Of a DNA stretch of 64,000 nt, positions 39,512 to 48,906 are shown piece after piece (the stretch's first letter is position 1; each line of letters begins with the position of its first letter). The notes below the pieces were generated by a model, which worked only from the letters and a program-made list of their open reading frames with translations, was not told the DNA's origin and made no database searches. The stretch covers positions 24,857-88,856 of the forward strand of contig NZ_JABBXF010000058.1 of assembly GCF_013030945.1 (NCBI RefSeq). Reading direction: 5' to 3'. A program made the position numbers and the translations under genes. This stretch comes from Streptomyces morookaense. GTDB taxonomy: Bacteria > Actinomycetota > Actinomycetes > Streptomycetales > Streptomycetaceae.

Positions 39512-42500
39512 TCAGTGGGATATCTGCACGACCGGCCGCACCGTGTCCGCCAGTCGGGACAGCAGCCGCTCGGCGGGCGGCAGCAGCCAGGGGGCGAGCG
39601 CGGCGGTGCCGATCGCCGCGCCGACTCCCGTCCAGGCCACGGGTCCCAGCGGTGTGCAGCCGAAGAAGTGGCTGACCACCGGGGTCTGGACGATGCCGGC
39701 AAGGACGAGGGCGGAGCCGACCGCGGTCGCCACGACCAGCGGGCTGCGCCGCCGGCCTTTGATGGTCTGGGTGAGCTGGGCTCCCACCACACCGCACAGG
39801 GCCATGGTGCTGGTGCGCCGTGCCGAGCCCGGGGTGAGGCGGCCGATCAGCCATGCCGTCGTCGCACCGAGCCCGGTGACCACGCCGCGTCGGCGGATCT
39901 GGTGGGTCAGCGGGGCGCCGAGGACGGCGGTGCCCACCGGTGAGGCGCCGGGCGGGAGCGCTTCCTCGCCCGGCTCCGCGTCCTGCGGCGTGACCGCGAC
40001 CGCCATGGCAGGGAACATGTCGGTGAGCAGGTTGACCAGCAGCAACTGCCGTGTGGACAGCGGCGATGCGCCATCCAGCAGCGTGCCGAGCACGGTGAAG
40101 CCCACCTCGCCGAAGTTGCCGCCGATCAGGATGCTGATGGCATCGGCCACACTGCGCCACAGGGCCCGGCCCTCCGCCACCGCGTCGACCAGGACGGACA
40201 GTTCGTCGCCGGTGACGACCAGATCCGCCGCATTGCGGGCCGCGGCGGACCCGCGGGCCGCTATCCCGATGCCCACATCTGCGGCGCGGATGGCGGCCGC
40301 GTCGTTCGCGCCGTCGCCCACCATGGCCACCACGCGCCCGGCCTCCCGGAGCGCCTCGATCACCTGGAGCTTCTGTTCCGGTGCGACGCGCGCCACCACA
40401 CCGCAGTCCCGCAGGAGTTCGGCCCTCCCCGCCCGGTCGACGGCGGCCAGCCGGTGACCGGTGACCACCTTGACGTCCTCCGGCCAGCCCAGGGCCGCCG
40501 CCACGGCCCTGGCGGTCTGCGGGTGGTCGCCGGTCAGGACCACGGGCCGCACCCCGGCCCGGCGCAGCCCGGCCACCAGGGGAGCCGCATCGGCCCGCGG
40601 GGTGTCCGCCAGCGCCACGAAACCCAGCAACTCCAGCTCCCGGAAGGGCTTGTCCAGCACGTCGGACACCTCGTCCGGCCGGAGCCGGTGCCGGGCGACG
40701 GCCAGGACACGCAGTCCCCGTCCTGCCAGGGACTGCGCGCTCTCCTCCGCGTCGGCGGGGACGTCCGTGCAGCACGGCAGCACGACCTCCGGCGCGCCCT
40801 TGACCACCAGCAGGTCCGCGTCGCCGTCCGCGGTGTGTCCCACGGCTGCCGCGTAGCCGCGGCTGGCCTCGAAGGGCTGGGCGACGGTCTCGCTCCAGTC
40901 CGGGTCGTCCCCGGCCGCGGCCAGGACGGCCTCGTCGGTGGCGTGCGCGTGTGCGCCCGTCCCGTCGGGGTGCGGGCACGTGCGGGCCGCGGCCTGCAAC
41001 ACCGCGGCGGCTTCGGGTTCGTCGGCGGCGTGGACGGTGCCCCGGGCGGTGACCAGGTGGACGACGTGCAGGCGGTTCTCGGTCAGGGTGCCGGTCTTGT
41101 CGAAGCAGATGGTGTCGATCCGGCCCAGCGCCTCCAGGGTGCGGGGAGTACGGACCAGGATCCCGTGCCGACTGAGCCTGCGGGCGGCGGCCATCTGCGC
41201 GACCGTCGCCACCAGCGGGAGGCCTTCCGGGACCGCGGCCACGGCAACTGCCACGCCCCCGCCGACGGCTTCGCGCACCGGCCGTCCGCGCAGCAGGGAC
41301 AGGGCCGTGACGGCCACCCCGCCGGCGAGGGTGAGCGGCAGCACCTTCTTCGTGAGCTCCTGCAGCCGTGCCTGCACCCCTTCGGCGGCCGGGGTCCGGG
41401 ACGCCAGCGACGCGGCCCGTCCGGCCTGGGTCTGGTCGCCTGTGCCCACCACGACGGCCCGGCCGCAGCCTGCGACCACGGTGGTGCCCTCGTAGACCAT
41501 GCAACTGCGGTCCGCCACCGCCGCACCGGGTGTGGCGGCCACCCGCTTGCCGGCCGGCAACGACTCGCCCGTCAGGGCGGATTCGTCCACCTCCAGATCG
41601 GCGGCCTCCAGCAGCCGGGCATCGGCCGGCACCACGTCGCCGGTGGTCAGTTCGACCACGTCGCCGGGAGCCAGCCGGGCGGCGTCGACGACCGCCGTCG
41701 TCCCCGCCCGGGCATGGGTGACGCGCCGCGCCGTCTGCCGCTGTCCCGCCGAGAGCTCTTCCAGGGCGCGCTCGGCACGCAGCCGCTGCACCCCGCCCAC
41801 CACGGCGTTCATCCCCAACGCGCCGGAGACCAGCAGCGCGTCGACGCCGGAGCCGAGAACGGCCGAAGCGGCCGCTCCGACGGCGAGCACGGGGGTGAGG
41901 GGGTCGTCGAGCTCGGCCCGCACGGCCGTGAACAAGGACACCGCCGTGCGCGCCGGGGCGAAGACCGGCAGCCCGGTCGCGGCCTGCGCACTTCCGCGCA
42001 GCCGGGACAGCACGGTGGGGGCGGTCCGGGGCATGCTCGCCAGCCGGGACAGTGCCTCGGCGGGCTGCAGGGCGTGCCACGGTACGCGCGGTGCCGGACG
42101 GGGCGCCCTGCGGCCGGCGGTGGCGTACGCGGCCCGCCAGCCCGTGAACAGGGCCCCGCCGGCAGCGACGTTGACAGGGCTGAGCCGGATCCCGGCCGGC
42201 AGCGGCATGCGCCGGGCCGGCGAGCCTCCCGTGACGACCAGGAGCCCGGACAGCGCCGCACCCGACTGGGCGAGGACCTTGGAGCGGCTGCCGACGGCCC
42301 GCGCGGCGGGAGCGGCCGTCAGCAGCCGCCACACCCCCTCCAGCCCGTTCAGCGCGAGGACATCGGCATCCCAGATCACCGCGCTGCACTCGTCGGTGAG
42401 GGATACGGCGAGGTCGCCGGCCAGCAGCCCGGCGAGTGTCCCGTGATCCCCGGCGTCATCCTGGCCGATGCGCGTGATGGTCATGACGACCTTGCCGCTC

Positions 42501-44071
42501 TCCTGCAGCTCCCGCACGACGTCGGCCAGGGGCCGTTCCGGGGCGACGACGGTGTCGGCCAGTGCCGCGAAGTCGCCGAGCGAAGGATCGTCCATCATCA
42601 CGACGTTCAGGTCGGCCCGGCGCGCCGCGTCCAGTACCGCCTCGGCGCGCGGGTCGAGCTCCCAGCCGACCAGCACGGTGCCGACGTCCTCACCGTCGGC
42701 GGATGCGAGCATCGAGCCGGTGTTTGCCGTGTCGTCGCCGGATGCCGAACGCAGGCTCACCGCAGGCGGGTTGACGCCCCCTGCCGCGCCCTCGGCACCG
42801 CGCAGTGCCGCGGTCGCCGCGTGCCAGAGCCGGTCGTGGTCCCACGACGACGATGCGCCGGGCTCGACGTCGAGGACCACCCGCCGCCGGCCGTGCAGCG
42901 CGCGGGGGTGCAGAACGACCGTGTCCACGAGCTGCAGTTGACGCAGGCGCCCGACGTTCCGGACCAGCGCGTCGCCCTGGGCCAGGACGCTGCTCAGGGC
43001 GGCGGTGAAGGCCGCCGGGCCGTAGCGTGCCGCCTTGGGCGATCCGGCCAGGACCGCCTCCGCGGCACCGGCCGTGCTGCGGGTGAACACCAGTGATGCC
43101 GCCGCGCCCACCAGGCTGCCGGTGACCGCGGCGTCGGCGTACTCCTCGCCCGGATCCGGCCGGAGCGGCGGCCTGGGCACCCCGGCTCCGGACAGGCTCG
43201 TGCGGTCCGGAGCGCAGACGCTGTCGTGGGCGGCGTCGAACGCCGCGGCCCGGGCCAGCGCCTCGGCCAACTGGCCCGTGCGCAAGGCCCCGTCCAGCAT
43301 GAGGGTCGTCGGTGACTGCCCCAGCGCGTGCGTCGCGGCATAGACCGCAGCCAGCACCGTGTCGGCCCCGGCCGCGCCGAGTCGGCGGCGCAGCACGCCG
43401 CGTACCCGGGAGTCCTCCCGCAGCAGCGTCACCGCCGCCGTGAGCAGCCGCGGAGACTTCCGCAGACGCATCACGCGCGCCGTCAGTGCCGTGGCGATGC
43501 CCGCGGCATCACAGGCCAGGAGCACAGCGGCGGTGCGCACATCGGCTGTGCTCCCCGGATGCGGAAGGCCGGGCTCCTCCTTGCCGGCTGCGTGCTCGAG
43601 TCCGTACCGGGCGGCGAGTTTCTCCGCCCGGCGCTCGACCGCGTCGAGTACGTCCTGCTCGGCCACCTGCACCACCAGCCGGGACAGACCGCCGTCCCAG
43701 TAGGCGAGGAGCACGTCGGGATGCTCCAGCAGCACAGCGGCCACCTTCTGCGCGGCGGCCCTCGGCCGCGACGCCCCGGCGGCGGTGGCTCCGGGGCGCG
43801 GGCGCAGCGGCAGCTGGATCCGGTTCCCTGCACGCCAGTGACCGTCGCCGGGCGCCAGTGCGTTACGGGTCACCCGGGCCACCCGCACGGCTGTCGCCGA
43901 TACCTCGGCCGCCCCGCTTGCCGCGGTGTGCACTCCGGCCGACGCCAGCTCGCCCGCCCCGTGCCACAGTGCGCGGGGCGAGGGAGCGAGGCGGCTCACG
44001 GCCCGGGCCGGAGCGGTGACGATCGAGCCGAGTCCGGCCACGGGCAAGCCTGTCAGCAAACGCAGAACCAC
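39512..44071 (-). CDS. CtpI-like giant P-type ATPase
   Basis: A 1519-residue protein, about twice the normal P-ATPase length, with the size and layout of mycobacterial CtpI. The N-terminal about 680 residues carry a heavy-metal-associated-like segment (LEHPDVLLAYWDGGLSRLVV) and degenerate repeats of the ATPase cytoplasmic domains. The catalytic half has TGES (ALTGESLPAGKR, about residue 835), PEGL (AVPEGLPLVATVAQMAAARR), the phosphorylated Asp in ICFDKTGTLTENRL (about 990), TGD (VVLTGDHPQTARAV) and GDGANDAAAIRAADVGI. Membrane-bound; the ion is unproven (the core resembles P2-type pumps). GTG 44071 follows GAGAG at 7 nt; a GTG at 44098 is possible. A small gene lies upstream on the same strand. 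Confidence 0.88.
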   Translation of the reverse strand: MVLRLLTGLPVAGLGSIVTAPARAVSRLAPSPRALWHGAGELASAGVHTAASGAAEVSATAVRVARVTRNALAPGDGHWRAGNRIQLPLRPRPGATAAGASRPRAAAQKVAAVLLEHPDVLLAYWDGGLSRLVVQVAEQDVLDAVERRAEKLAARYGLEHAAGKEEPGLPHPGSTADVRTAAVLLACDAAGIATALTARVMRLRKSPRLLTAAVTLLREDSRVRGVLRRRLGAAGADTVLAAVYAATHALGQSPTTLMLDGALRTGQLAEALARAAAFDAAHDSVCAPDRTSLSGAGVPRPPLRPDPGEEYADAAVTGSLVGAAASLVFTRSTAGAAEAVLAGSPKAARYGPAAFTAALSSVLAQGDALVRNVGRLRQLQLVDTVVLHPRALHGRRRVVLDVEPGASSSWDHDRLWHAATAALRGAEGAAGGVNPPAVSLRSASGDDTANTGSMLASADGEDVGTVLVGWELDPRAEAVLDAARRADLNVVMMDDPSLGDFAALADTVVAPERPLADVVRELQESGKVVMTITRIGQDDAGDHGTLAGLLAGDLAVSLTDECSAVIWDADVLALNGLEGVWRLLTAAPAARAVGSRSKVLAQSGAALSGLLVVTGGSPARRMPLPAGIRLSPVNVAAGGALFTGWRAAYATAGRRAPRPAPRVPWHALQPAEALSRLASMPRTAPTVLSRLRGSAQAATGLPVFAPARTAVSLFTAVRAELDDPLTPVLAVGAAASAVLGSGVDALLVSGALGMNAVVGGVQRLRAERALEELSAGQRQTARRVTHARAGTTAVVDAARLAPGDVVELTTGDVVPADARLLEAADLEVDESALTGESLPAGKRVAATPGAAVADRSCMVYEGTTVVAGCGRAVVVGTGDQTQAGRAASLASRTPAAEGVQARLQELTKKVLPLTLAGGVAVTALSLLRGRPVREAVGGGVAVAVAAVPEGLPLVATVAQMAAARRLSRHGILVRTPRTLEALGRIDTICFDKTGTLTENRLHVVHLVTARGTVHAADEPEAAAVLQAAARTCPHPDGTGAHAHATDEAVLAAAGDDPDWSETVAQPFEASRGYAAAVGHTADGDADLLVVKGAPEVVLPCCTDVPADAEESAQSLAGRGLRVLAVARHRLRPDEVSDVLDKPFRELELLGFVALADTPRADAAPLVAGLRRAGVRPVVLTGDHPQTARAVAAALGWPEDVKVVTGHRLAAVDRAGRAELLRDCGVVARVAPEQKLQVIEALREAGRVVAMVGDGANDAAAIRAADVGIGIAARGSAAARNAADLVVTGDELSVLVDAVAEGRALWRSVADAISILIGGNFGEVGFTVLGTLLDGASPLSTRQLLLVNLLTDMFPAMAVAVTPQDAEPGEEALPPGASPVGTAVLGAPLTHQIRRRGVVTGLGATTAWLIGRLTPGSARRTSTMALCGVVGAQLTQTIKGRRRSPLVVATAVGSALVLAGIVQTPVVSHFFGCTPLGPVAWTGVGAAIGTAALAPWLLPPAERLLSRLADTVRPVVQISH

Positions 44072-44185
44072 TGTCCTACTCTCACGAGATGTGCGCACCG
44101 GGCATGGCCACGGTGCGGAGATGGCAACTGCTGTGCCCGGGACGGCCGGGCGGCCGGGCGGGCAACAGCTGATGCCGACGGTCAG

Positions 44186-44656
44186 TCAGTCGGCCGCCCG
44201 GTCCGAGGGCGTTCCGGTGTCGATCGGCACCGGGCCGTCGCCCCGGCCGTCCTCCGTGGGCGATGAGGCCTTGGATGCGTCCTTCATCTGCTTCGGGGCA
44301 GTGGCGGCACCCGCAGGCGAGCCCTGCTCCCGGCCGGTCGGCGCGGCCTCCGCCCCGCCGCTTGCGGGACGCTGCTGCGTCAGCCACACCACCGCGGCAC
44401 CCGCGGCCGCAACCGGCCACTCGACAATGCCGGCGGCCCCCAGAACGCCCACACCGGCATACACCGCGGCCCGGCGCGCCCGGGGAGAGACCGAACCGAC
44501 CACGTCCAGCGTCCCGTTCACGGCCTCCTTGACCAGGCCGGTACCGGGGACGTGGTCCACCACTGCCTGAACCGCCCCCAACACCCCTGACCGGCCCGCC
44601 GTGTGCGATGAAGACGAAGGTCGTATATCGGCCGGTATATCGGCGCCCTCACTCAT
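44186..44656 (-). CDS. Small membrane protein upstream of the CtpI-like ATPase
   Basis: A 156-residue protein. Residues about 25-65 resemble a glycine/valine-rich amphipathic stretch (GVLGAVQAVVDHVPGTGLVK), followed by two short hydrophobic segments (AAVYAGVGVLGAAGIVEWPV, AAAGAAVVWLTQQ) and a hydrophilic tail rich in Glu, Lys, Asp and Pro. GGAG lies 5 nt before the ATG. It is 114 nt ahead of the ATPase gene on the same strand and may be an accessory subunit. The PGTGLVKEAVNGTLDVVGSV segment also resembles the start region of the ATPase itself. Confidence 0.65.
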   Translation of the reverse strand: MSEGADIPADIRPSSSSHTAGRSGVLGAVQAVVDHVPGTGLVKEAVNGTLDVVGSVSPRARRAAVYAGVGVLGAAGIVEWPVAAAGAAVVWLTQQRPASGGAEAAPTGREQGSPAGAATAPKQMKDASKASSPTEDGRGDGPVPIDTGTPSDRAAD

Positions 44657-45218
44657 GGAATCTCCTGTTCCGAATACGGACATGGTTCCGATGCGAAGCG
44701 GTCCATCGGTGTTCACCTGTACCGTCGTGCGTTTCCCTAAACGTCGCTTGACAGGCGCCGTGCATCTTCGTGATTCTCGAAGCAGCAGCACCTCGTTGGG
44801 CGAGGCTTCTGCGCGGACACAGGCCACTGACCCCGAACGTCGAGAGACGCCCCGGGTCAGGACAGCTCACTCCGGATTAAGGGGTGCGCCCAAGTGGCTG
44901 CCCGGCCAGGCAGTTCGGCCGGGAATACGCCGTGCAGTGCTGAAGCCGTGACGAGAGAGGTGCCTTCCCGCGTCGCGGAGGCTCCTCGGCCCATGTCCGG
45001 CACCCTCGAGTGCCCAGGCCGCGAGGAGGTGAGGGGCTTGAGTCCCTGGCATAGTCCGGAGCCCGCTTCCGGCCCGACCCGCCCGTCACCACTCACCCGT
45101 CGCTGACGCTCCGGCCGACTTCCGCGTACCGGCCCTGCCCGCACGAGGCTCCCGGCCGCGCTGCGCCGTTGTTCCGTGCGTGCGTCCGCGACCGGGTCCG
45201 TCCTGCCCGGAGACCGCT
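44657..45218. other. 562-nt divergent intergenic region
   Basis: No convincing gene. Visible structure: a palindrome CGTTT-CCCT-AAACG at 44730-44743, a plus-strand TTGACA at 44748-44753 whose 17-nt-spaced partner TGATTC is a poor -10, a hairpin CCTCG-TTGGG-CGAGG near 44790-44805, and arms CCGATG/CATCGG (44688-44693, 44704-44709) in the leader of the 44656 gene. The region probably holds the promoters of both flanking genes. Confidence 0.4.
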
Positions 45219-45503
45219 GTGCGCATCCAACTGACATGGCCGAACGCTGCCGACACCTGCCTCACCCTCACCATCCCCCTGCCCGACGTCACCACCGGAT
45301 CGTCCCGCCCGGCCCTGCGAAGGATCGTGGGGTACGCCGGGCCGGTCCTCGCCGCCGCGGCCGACGCCGCCGGTGCGGGGCTCCTCGCCCGCCTGGCGCT
45401 CCCGTTGGCCGTCCACTTCGTGGAGCAGGCACTCGACAGCCCGGTGCGGGATCCGCACGGCGGTCCGGCCCGTCCGCCGGTGCCTGTGGGGGCTCCGGCC
45501 TGA
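45219..45503 (+). CDS. Small hypothetical protein
   Basis: A 94-residue frame with GTG start and GGAG 6 nt upstream. It begins VRIQLTWPNAADTCLTLTIP, then one Ala-rich hydrophobic stretch (YAGPVLAAAADAAGAGLLAR and LALPLAVHF). The tail is Pro rich. I recognise no family. Codon bias (strong G/C at third positions) supports coding. Confidence 0.45.
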   Translation: MRIQLTWPNAADTCLTLTIPLPDVTTGSSRPALRRIVGYAGPVLAAAADAAGAGLLARLALPLAVHFVEQALDSPVRDPHGGPARPPVPVGAPA

Positions 45504-45601
45504 CCGGGGCGACCAGGCTCTTCAACCCGCCTGGCGAGTCCGGGGCGTTGGCTGCGCGTCCTTGCCGATACCGCCGCCCCGCTGCTGGTCGCGGGTTCGT
45601 G

Positions 45602-46879
45602 TCATCGGCGGGTTGCCCGGCGTGCGAGGTGCCTGGTGATGCGGTGGGCGGCGAATGCGGTGCCCGCGACGAAGCGCAGCATGGGTCCGAAGGTGGGTGC
45701 TGCGAGTGCGCCGGTGAAGTACAGGCCGGGGACGGTGGATTCGAAGGCGCCGGTCAGGCGTGGGGCGCTGGAGCCGGGTATGCGGGCGATGGCTGTGCGC
45801 AGGGGCGGGGGGAGGAAGGGCAGGGCGTCGATGTCGATGCGGTAGCCGGTGGCGGCCAGGACATGGCCGGCGGTGAACTCGCGCAGACCGTCTTCCTCGC
45901 CGGTCAGCTGCAAATGCACCTGGCCGTCGGTGAGATGGGCCTGGCTGATGCGGCAGTGGGTGTGGAGAGGGACGATGCCGTCGACGCGTTCACGCAGCCA
46001 CCAGCCGCCGGAGGGGCCGAGCGCGCGGCGGTGGACCAGGAGGCGGGCGGGCGCGGGCAGGTGGCGCACGGTCTGCGGGGCGCGGCACAGTGCGGCCAGG
46101 GTCCAGCCGCTGCCGAGCGGGGAGGCGGGACGGGCCAGGCGGTTGACGAGGGGCCGGTGGAGCACCGGGGTGGTTCCCCAGCGCACTGTGCCGGAGCGGA
46201 TGAGGACGTGGGGGTGGGCGCCGGCTTCGTGGAGCAGGGCGGCGCTTTCCAAAGCCGACTGTCCGCCGCCGATCACGGCCACACGTTGCCCGGCGTAGCG
46301 GGAGAGGTCGGTGTGGTGGCTGGTGTGGGACAACACCGCATCGGCTCCCGGTCCTTGAGGTGCCAGGTGCAGCAGGTTCCGGGGGATGTGGGCCATGGGC
46401 CGAAGACCGGTGGCGACGACGACGGCCGAGGCCGGTACGGGTTCTCCGTCGTCCAGGTGCACGGTGAAGCCGTCGGGGGCGCGCTCGAGGGAGGTCACCT
46501 GCCGTGCGGTGACGTCGCCGACGAACCGGTCGGTGAACCACATGCCGTAGGCGGTGAACACCTCGCACGGGATGGGTGTGAGCTCGGTCAGCTCCGGCTC
46601 GCCCCGCTCCCGGCGGAAGTCCGCCAGCCGCCCGTCCGGCATGGGGGCCGACAAGTCGGTCGCGGCAGGGGTGGACTTGAGGAACATGCCGGTGGCCATC
46701 GCGTGGCGCCAGCTGCCCATGACCTCCCCGAACACCCGCACGTCCACTCCGGCGGCCCGCAGATGCGCCGCCACCGACAGCCCGTAGGGCCCGGCACCGA
46801 TCACCACCACCGCCCGGCCCCGCCCGCCGGCCTGCCTCGTGGCCGGGGCGGTGCCCTGCTGTGGAATCGACTGCGTCAT
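45602..46879 (-). CDS. FAD-dependent N-hydroxylase/monooxygenase-like oxidoreductase
   Basis: A 425-residue flavoprotein. The FAD loop is VVVIGAGPYGLSVAAHLRAA (residues about 25-45), the NAD(P)H loop VAVIGGGQSALESAALLHEA (about 225), and the C-terminal ATGYR motif in HVLAATGYRIDIDALPF. This layout belongs to ornithine/lysine N-hydroxylases and Baeyer-Villiger-type enzymes. The substrate cannot be read and no siderophore genes adjoin. ATG 46879 has GGGGGG upstream. It ends opposite the small gene at 45219 with about 98 nt between. Confidence 0.85.
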   Translation of the reverse strand: MTQSIPQQGTAPATRQAGGRGRAVVVIGAGPYGLSVAAHLRAAGVDVRVFGEVMGSWRHAMATGMFLKSTPAATDLSAPMPDGRLADFRRERGEPELTELTPIPCEVFTAYGMWFTDRFVGDVTARQVTSLERAPDGFTVHLDDGEPVPASAVVVATGLRPMAHIPRNLLHLAPQGPGADAVLSHTSHHTDLSRYAGQRVAVIGGGQSALESAALLHEAGAHPHVLIRSGTVRWGTTPVLHRPLVNRLARPASPLGSGWTLAALCRAPQTVRHLPAPARLLVHRRALGPSGGWWLRERVDGIVPLHTHCRISQAHLTDGQVHLQLTGEEDGLREFTAGHVLAATGYRIDIDALPFLPPPLRTAIARIPGSSAPRLTGAFESTVPGLYFTGALAAPTFGPMLRFVAGTAFAAHRITRHLARRATRR

Positions 46880-47237
46880 CCATCCCCCCGTTCGATGGCG
46901 CGCGCACAGGGCCGGAGCACGCCGGGCAGGGCCCCAGGGCCTTGCGCACCGGCGCCCGCACGCTCCTGAATTCCCCGGGCACCAGTCTGCCCCACCACCA
47001 AGATCGGCACGCGAAGCGGACGAGACCCGGCGAAAACCGCCACCCCGTTCCACGGTCCGCAGCACAAGGCGCGGCCAAGGACGGGCACCACCATGGGCAT
47101 GGATGAACCGGGGGGACGGACCCGACGCCGGTGGGCTTACAGTACGGGGCGAGCACCGCGCCGGCAGGCGAGCACGACGAGCCGCCGGCCACCTGACCCG
47201 GGCTCCGGAGCCCGACCACCGGACGGAGAGGAAAGAC
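46880..47237. other. 358-nt divergent intergenic region
   Basis: This separates the FAD oxidoreductase (leftward) from the Sua5-like gene (rightward). A possible -10, TACAGT at about 47139, lies 94 nt before the Sua5 start but has no good -35. The remainder is GC-rich without clear repeats or a gene. Confidence 0.35.
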
Positions 47238-47885
47238 GTGTTCCGGCACTACGACTGCCGCGAGGATTCCGAGCACACCACAGGGCTGGAGGATGCCGCT
47301 GCTGCCGTGCGCCGCGGTGAGCTGGTGGTGTTGCCCACCGACACCGTCTACGGCGTCGGCGCCGACGCCTTCGACCCCGAAGCGGTCGGGCGTGTGCTCC
47401 GGGCGAAGGGGCGGGGCCGGTCCATGCCGTCACCGGTGCTCGTCGGTTCCGCGGACGCCCTGGACGGACTGCTCCCCGACGTTCCCCGGCGGGCGCGGGA
47501 GCTGATCGAGGCGTTCTGGCCCGGCGGACTGACCCTGGTCGCCCGGTACTCGCCCTCGCTGACGTGGGACCTGGGCGAGACCCATGGCACGGTCGCTCTG
47601 CGCATGCCGGCGCACCCGGTCGCCCTCGACCTGCTCAACCGGACCGGCCCGCTGGCCGTTTCCAGCGCCAACCTCACCGGACAGCCCTCCCCGCAGACGT
47701 GCGGGGACGCCGAGAAGATGCTCGGTGACACCGTCGCCGTCTACCTCGACGCAGGCCCGACCCCGGCCGATGTGCCGTCCTCGATCGTGGACATCACCGG
47801 CACGACCCCCCGACTGCTGCGCGCCGGTGCCATCAGCGCCGAGCGGCTCCGCAAGATCGTGCCCGACCTGACGGAAAGCATCTGA
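47238..47885 (+). CDS. Sua5/YciO/YrdC-family protein (threonylcarbamoyl-AMP synthase-like)
   Basis: A 215-residue YrdC-domain protein: VVLPTDTVYGVGADAFDPEA (about residues 30-50), AKGRGRSMPSPVLVGSADAL, a Pro-rich AFWPGGLTLVARY, and LAVSSANLTGQPSP followed by PSSIVDITG, the nucleotide and threonine-binding set. The family joins threonine, bicarbonate and ATP into threonylcarbamoyl-AMP for t6A37 of ANN-decoding tRNAs. Actinomycetes normally keep their essential copy beside prfA; this lone gene is therefore probably a second copy. GTG 47238 has GGAGAGG upstream. A carbonic anhydrase is encoded convergently. Confidence 0.88.
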   Translation: MFRHYDCREDSEHTTGLEDAAAAVRRGELVVLPTDTVYGVGADAFDPEAVGRVLRAKGRGRSMPSPVLVGSADALDGLLPDVPRRARELIEAFWPGGLTLVARYSPSLTWDLGETHGTVALRMPAHPVALDLLNRTGPLAVSSANLTGQPSPQTCGDAEKMLGDTVAVYLDAGPTPADVPSSIVDITGTTPRLLRAGAISAERLRKIVPDLTESI

Positions 47886-47931
47886 CCGCGCGGCGGTCCG
47901 CGGCGTCCGCCGGTCTGCGGGCGGTTGCGGC

Positions 47932-48564
47932 CTAGCCGACGGTCACATCGAGGCCGTGGGCCGCCACCAGGCGGGCGCTGCCGTCGTCCAGGCGGTAGCA
48001 CAGGCCCACCACCGCGGCACGGCCGTCGGCGACGCGGTCGGCCAGCACCCGGGAACGCTCCAGCAGCCGATCCACCGTGTGCCGTACGTGCTCCGCCAGA
48101 ATCTCGTCGGGCTCCACGCGTCCGGCGGCCCGCGCCGCGAGCACGCTGGGGGTCACGCGCTCGACCACGTCGCGCACATAACCGGCCGGGGCCACGCCGT
48201 CCTCCAGGACGGCACAGGCAGCCGCCACCGCACCGCACGAGTCGTGGCCGAGGACCACCACCAGCGGGCAGTCCAGCAGGTCCACCCCGTACTCGATGCT
48301 GCCGAGCACCTCCGCACCTATGACGTGGCCCGCGGTGCGCACCACGAAGAGGTCGCCCAGCCCGCGGTCGAAGATGATCTCGGCGGCCAGCCGGGAATCG
48401 GAGCACCCGAACAGCACGGCGAAAGGCCGCTGGACCGGTGCGGTCTCGGCGCGGCGGGCGGCGTCCTGGTTCGGGTGCTCGGGCGTACCCTCGACGAATC
48501 GCCGGTTGCCGGCCAGCAGCAGGTCGAAGGCTTCGCGGGGGGTCATGGGCTGGGAGTCGATCAT
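47932..48564 (-). CDS. Beta-class carbonic anhydrase
   Basis: A 210-residue enzyme. Zinc ligands lie in LFGCSDSRLAAEIIF (Cys, with the Asp-Arg dyad) and VVVLGHDSCGAVAAA (His and Cys). VVRTAGHVIGAEVLGSIEYG between them is diagnostic. It interconverts CO2 and bicarbonate in the cytoplasm. The neighbouring Sua5-like protein also uses bicarbonate, though the two genes are convergent and need not be co-regulated. A second ATG lies 6 codons in. Confidence 0.93.
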   Translation of the reverse strand: MIDSQPMTPREAFDLLLAGNRRFVEGTPEHPNQDAARRAETAPVQRPFAVLFGCSDSRLAAEIIFDRGLGDLFVVRTAGHVIGAEVLGSIEYGVDLLDCPLVVVLGHDSCGAVAAACAVLEDGVAPAGYVRDVVERVTPSVLAARAAGRVEPDEILAEHVRHTVDRLLERSRVLADRVADGRAAVVGLCYRLDDGSARLVAAHGLDVTVG

Positions 48565-48689
48565 AGGAGCAGACTACGGCCCGGCTCCGGCCGGACTCCG
48601 TCCGGTCTCCCTGCGGACCGGCGTCACCGGGATCACCGGCATCACCGCCGGCCGGCGGAGACCGGCTTGAGCCGGGCGCCTGGGGACTG

Positions 48690-48871
48690 TCAGCCCGTGG
48701 TGGCCAGTTGAGCGATCCGGACGACGACGAGCACGACGGCCACGACCAAATATCCGCGCAGGGTGAGACGAAGGCCGAGGTCGCCATGATCGCCACCGCC
48801 CCGGCCATGACCACCGCGATGCCGATCCACAGGTCGGCGCGCTCGTAGCGGATCCAGCGCGGGGTGATCCG
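48690..48871 (-). pseudogene. Remnant of a polytopic membrane transporter gene, possibly NRAMP type
   Basis: Two frames on the minus strand each carry a piece: ITPRWIRYERADLWIGIAVV, continuing MAGAVAIMATSAFVS (48871-48761), and, after a frame change, TLRGYLVVAVVLVVVRIAQL then ATTG stop (48760-48690). Together they look like late helices of a metal-transport-type membrane protein with an internal frameshift or deletion. The upstream part of the gene is gone and an IS630-type fragment begins at 48907. Confidence 0.45.
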
Positions 48872-48906
48872 CTGACGAGTGGGGATTGTCGCGGTACGCC
48901 CGAACC

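Noticed and set aside
39512..40200. VOC relic at 39290-39424 considered as the 5' part of a longer plus-strand gene
   Set aside because: The frame stops at 39424, a strong terminator hairpin follows, and beyond it the minus strand encodes the ATPase.
44748..44776. Plus-strand TTGACA as a promoter
   Set aside because: The hexamer is perfect but the 17-nt-spaced -10 would be TGATTC, lacking the key first A and final T, and the nearest plus-strand gene is 450 bp away.
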